Below are positions 22,902 through 24,350 of a stretch of 24,350 nucleotides of DNA, one piece after another; positions within the stretch are counted from its first letter, which is position 1, and each line of letters begins with the position of its first letter. Origin of the DNA: Pseudomonadota bacterium (GTDB taxonomy: Bacteria > Pseudomonadota > Alphaproteobacteria > Rhizobiales > Xanthobacteraceae); assembly GCA_023404705.1 (NCBI GenBank), contig JAEYAU010000124.1, forward strand, positions 1 through 24,350. Direction: 5' to 3'. The notes below the pieces were generated by a model. It saw only the letters and a list, made by a program, of their open reading frames with translations, was not told where the DNA came from and ran no database searches. The position numbers and the translations under genes were made by a program.

Positions 22902-23312
22902 TCACGCCATCTCGAACACGATATCCTGCGCGCCTTGCCACAGTGTGATCCGGCCGAGCTCGGCGAGGTTCTCGAGGCCGCTCGTCAGCGTGATGAAGTG
23001 GTTGCCCGCGAGCCCGCCCATCTTACTCGCGAAGTTGACGCCGCCATACGCGATGAGAATCTCGGTCTCGCTGATGCCGCCCGGATAGAGGATGACGTGG
23101 CCGGGCGCGGGATAGCGCGTGTGGTTCTCGTAGGAGACGCCGAAGTCGAGATCGCCCAGTGGGACCCAGACGGCTTCGCCGCTCCAGCGCACGTGGACGA
23201 TCTTCGATTTGAACGGAAGGTGGCGCTTGAACGCCGCGACCGTCTTGGGCGCGGCGGCCTCCTCGAAGCGCGCATCGAACGTGAAGGGGCCGGCGGTGAC
23301 TCGGAGAGGCAT
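22902..23312 (-). CDS. DUF3830 family protein (cyclophilin-like fold)
   Basis: 136 residues from the ATG at 23312, close to the usual DUF3830 length; an in-frame GTG at 23339 would add nine residues of repetitive Pro/Arg. Family landmarks are PLRVTAGPFTFDARFEE, APKTVAAFKRHLPF, HVRWSGEAVWVPLGDLDFG, the signature YENHTRYPAPGHVILYPGG, and ISETEILIAYGG then AGNHFITLTSG. The fold is related to cyclophilin-type barrels; I know of no established activity. Members often sit beside catabolic genes for organic acids, and this one lies upstream of the lyase and CoA-transferase on the same strand, separated by a palindrome. It may belong to the same pathway. Confidence 0.88.
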   Translation of the reverse strand: MPLRVTAGPFTFDARFEEAAAPKTVAAFKRHLPFKSKIVHVRWSGEAVWVPLGDLDFGVSYENHTRYPAPGHVILYPGGISETEILIAYGGVNFASKMGGLAGNHFITLTSGLENLAELGRITLWQGAQDIVFEMA

Positions 23313-23379
23313 GTCGGGATCTCGCGGTGGCGGTGCCACGCGAGATACCTACGGATCAGGGATGCGTGTCAACGCCGTT

Positions 23380-23404
23380 CGCCCGGCGGCCACGCCGCCG
23401 GGCG
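23380..23404 (-). terminator. Strong GC hairpin downstream of the Gly/Tyr-rich protein gene
   Basis: cgcccggcgg (23380-23389) and ccgccgggcg (23395-23404) form a perfect 10-bp stem with a 5-nt loop, extended by gccg/cggc after a 2-nt mismatch. It starts 27 bp beyond the stop of the minus-strand gene at 23431. No T-run follows, so termination is probable but not certain. Confidence 0.5.
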
Positions 23405-23430
23405 TTCGGCTGATCAGAGCTCAGCGCTCG

Positions 23431-23874
23431 TCACCACCCGGTATAGGCCGGGCCATAGCCGTAGCCGACGCTCATCGGCCCCGGCCCCCATCGATAGGTC
23501 GATGCATAGCCGTAGGACCCGTAATACGGCTCTGACTCATAGGCGACGACCGGAGCCCGACGGACGACGCGCACCGGGCGATCGACGACGACGCGGCGCA
23601 CGACGCGGCGCGTCGGCACATAGGCCGGCTCGTAGGCCGGTTCATAGGCGTAGCCATAGGCCGGCGCATAGCCGTAGGCCGGCGCATAGCCGTAACCATA
23701 GCCCGGCCCGTAGTAGCTGTTCGCCGCCGCGGCGCCGATGATGCCGCCGACCGCGAGACCACCGATGGCGCCCGCCGCGAATGCGCCGCCGCGATCCCAG
23801 GCCTGCGCCTGTCCGGTCGGCAGCGCCAATGCGCCTGCGAGTGCGATCACAGAAAGCATGGGAACTCGTTTCAT
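23431..23874 (-). CDS. Exported Gly/Tyr/Pro-rich protein
   Basis: 147 residues; ATG at 23874 with GAGGAGA about 6 nt upstream. Signal peptide residues 1-25 (KRVPMLSVIALAGALALPTGQAQA, then WDRGG). A glycine-zipper segment (GGAFAAGAIGGLAVGGIIGAAAA) follows, suggesting membrane insertion or oligomerisation. After it come Tyr-rich repeats (GYGYAPAYGYAPAYGYAYEP), a basic Arg/Val segment (RRVVRRVVVDRPVRVVRRAP) and another Tyr/Gly-rich end. Such proteins are common in Bradyrhizobium relatives as hypothetical proteins; function unknown. The basic segment between two aromatic low-complexity parts is notable. Confidence 0.82.
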   Translation of the reverse strand: MKRVPMLSVIALAGALALPTGQAQAWDRGGAFAAGAIGGLAVGGIIGAAAANSYYGPGYGYGYAPAYGYAPAYGYAYEPAYEPAYVPTRRVVRRVVVDRPVRVVRRAPVVAYESEPYYGSYGYASTYRWGPGPMSVGYGYGPAYTGW

Positions 23875-24156
23875 GAATGTCTCCTCTCTGGCGTCAAAGA
23901 CTCAAACACCGAGGAAACGAGTCGTTCCGGAATCGCCTGATGTTACCGCCCGCAGCACGACAAGTGCTGGTGCGCACGGGATGCCGCACGCCTCACGTGC
24001 GCTCGCGCGCGCGGCGCGCGCCATTCCGGCACGTCTCACATCCCCTTGAGCACACGGCAGCGCCCAGGAACCATTCGGGTGTTGGGACTATTAGCTCAAC
24101 AGGGACGCGAGGACCGGGTCATCGATAACGGCCCGTTACGACCACGGGAGACCTTC
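23875..24156. other. Divergent intergenic region between two exported-protein genes
   Basis: 282 bp; no gene. It must carry promoters in both directions, and the ribosome sites at both ends are clear (GGAGA near 23880 for the minus gene, GGGAGA at 24146-24151 for the plus gene). A GC-rich alternating stretch (gctcgcgcgcgcggcgcgcg) lies near 24001-24020. Confidence 0.4.
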
Positions 24157-24350
24157 ATGCGGGCGAACAGATTCCTGATCTGCGGCGCCGCGCTCCTCGC
24201 GGGCACGAGTCTTGCGATCGCGCAGATGCAGCAGCCCGGCCCGATCGAGCGCAGTGGAGCCGGCGCTGTCGGACGCAGCGGGGCCGGCGCCGTCGAGCGT
24301 GCGCCGAGCGCCGTCGAGCGCGCGCCGAGCGCTGTCGACCGCACTCCGAG
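24157..24350 (+). CDS. Exported repeat protein (3' end outside the window)
   Basis: 64 residues visible from the ATG at 24157, with GGGAGA 5 nt upstream; the frame is open to the window end. Signal peptide RANRFLICGAALLAGTSLAIA, cleavage before QMQQPGP. The mature part is built of short repeats: SGAGAV(G/E)R twice, then APSAV(E/D)R twice and a third beginning, that is, a roughly seven-residue unit with (S/P)xAV(E/G/D)R. No family recognised. It is a further member of the low-complexity exported class seen throughout the right half of the window. Confidence 0.7.
   Translation, partial: MRANRFLICGAALLAGTSLAIAQMQQPGPIERSGAGAVGRSGAGAVERAPSAVERAPSAVDRTP

Noticed and set aside
23905..23928. Possible EcfG-type general-stress promoter (GGAAC, 15 nt, TGTT on the minus strand) before the Gly/Tyr-rich gene
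   Set aside because: Spacing is shorter than the usual 16-17 nt and the -10 differs from CGTT; other exported genes here lack a similar motif.

Overview
The window is about 67% GC by eye and reads as chromosomal DNA of an alphaproteobacterium of the order Hyphomicrobiales, probably a relative of Bradyrhizobium, Rhodoplanes or Xanthobacter. The reasons are the GC-biased codon use, the GGAGA-type ribosome sites, the Omp25-like outer-membrane protein, the TRAP and CaiB-type catabolic genes, and dispersed palindromes of the GTCATCCCGGCCGAG and CGTCATCCTGAGGTG types that are common in that group. I see no tRNA, rRNA, CRISPR array, insertion sequence or prophage gene.

Layout. 1-1029: the 3' end of an exopolysaccharide chain-length/tyrosine-kinase-like gene whose Walker A motif has decayed. 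1030-1177: a nested palindromic repeat between convergent genes. 1178-8367, all on the minus strand: a catabolic block read as dctP, [palindromic repeat], dctQ, dctM, a VOC (glyoxalase-fold) protein, a RuBisCO-like protein, a four-carbon acid-sugar kinase, and then a two-domain ring-cleaving dioxygenase. A divergent LacI-type regulator lies at 8493-9542. The kinase and RuBisCO-like protein are the enzyme pair of the known D-apionate/3-oxo-isoapionate routes. The parsimonious reading is that the TRAP system imports a branched or short acid sugar, the kinase phosphorylates its keto form, and the RuBisCO-like protein decarboxylates or cleaves it. No sugar-acid dehydrogenase or isomerase is present, and the VOC protein is an extra component.

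9832-15423, plus strand: a run of exported proteins of mostly unknown function. It holds two adjacent but unrelated tandem-repeat proteins (25-residue and 18-residue units), a large outer-membrane protein that looks like two beta-barrels in one chain, a small Cys-containing secreted protein, three tandem paralogues of about 104 residues, and a membrane-anchored protein. 15491-17299, minus strand: one open frame joining a LuxR-type C-terminal module to a complete AraC-type regulator. 17611-18072: a Lys/Ala-rich exported protein.

18100-20134, minus strand: lemA, a TPM (YgcG-like) membrane protein and a second TPM protein in a tight operon. 20534-23312, minus strand: a class III CoA-transferase coupled to an HMG-CoA-lyase-type enzyme, with a DUF3830 protein upstream across a palindromic repeat. 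23431-24350: two divergent small exported proteins, one Gly/Tyr-rich and one with Ala/Gly/Ser/Arg repeats that runs off the window.

The strongest candidates for new biology are the RuBisCO-like/kinase/VOC/TRAP pathway, the tandem triplet of secreted proteins, the LuxR-AraC composite regulator, and the unusual density of low-complexity exported proteins.
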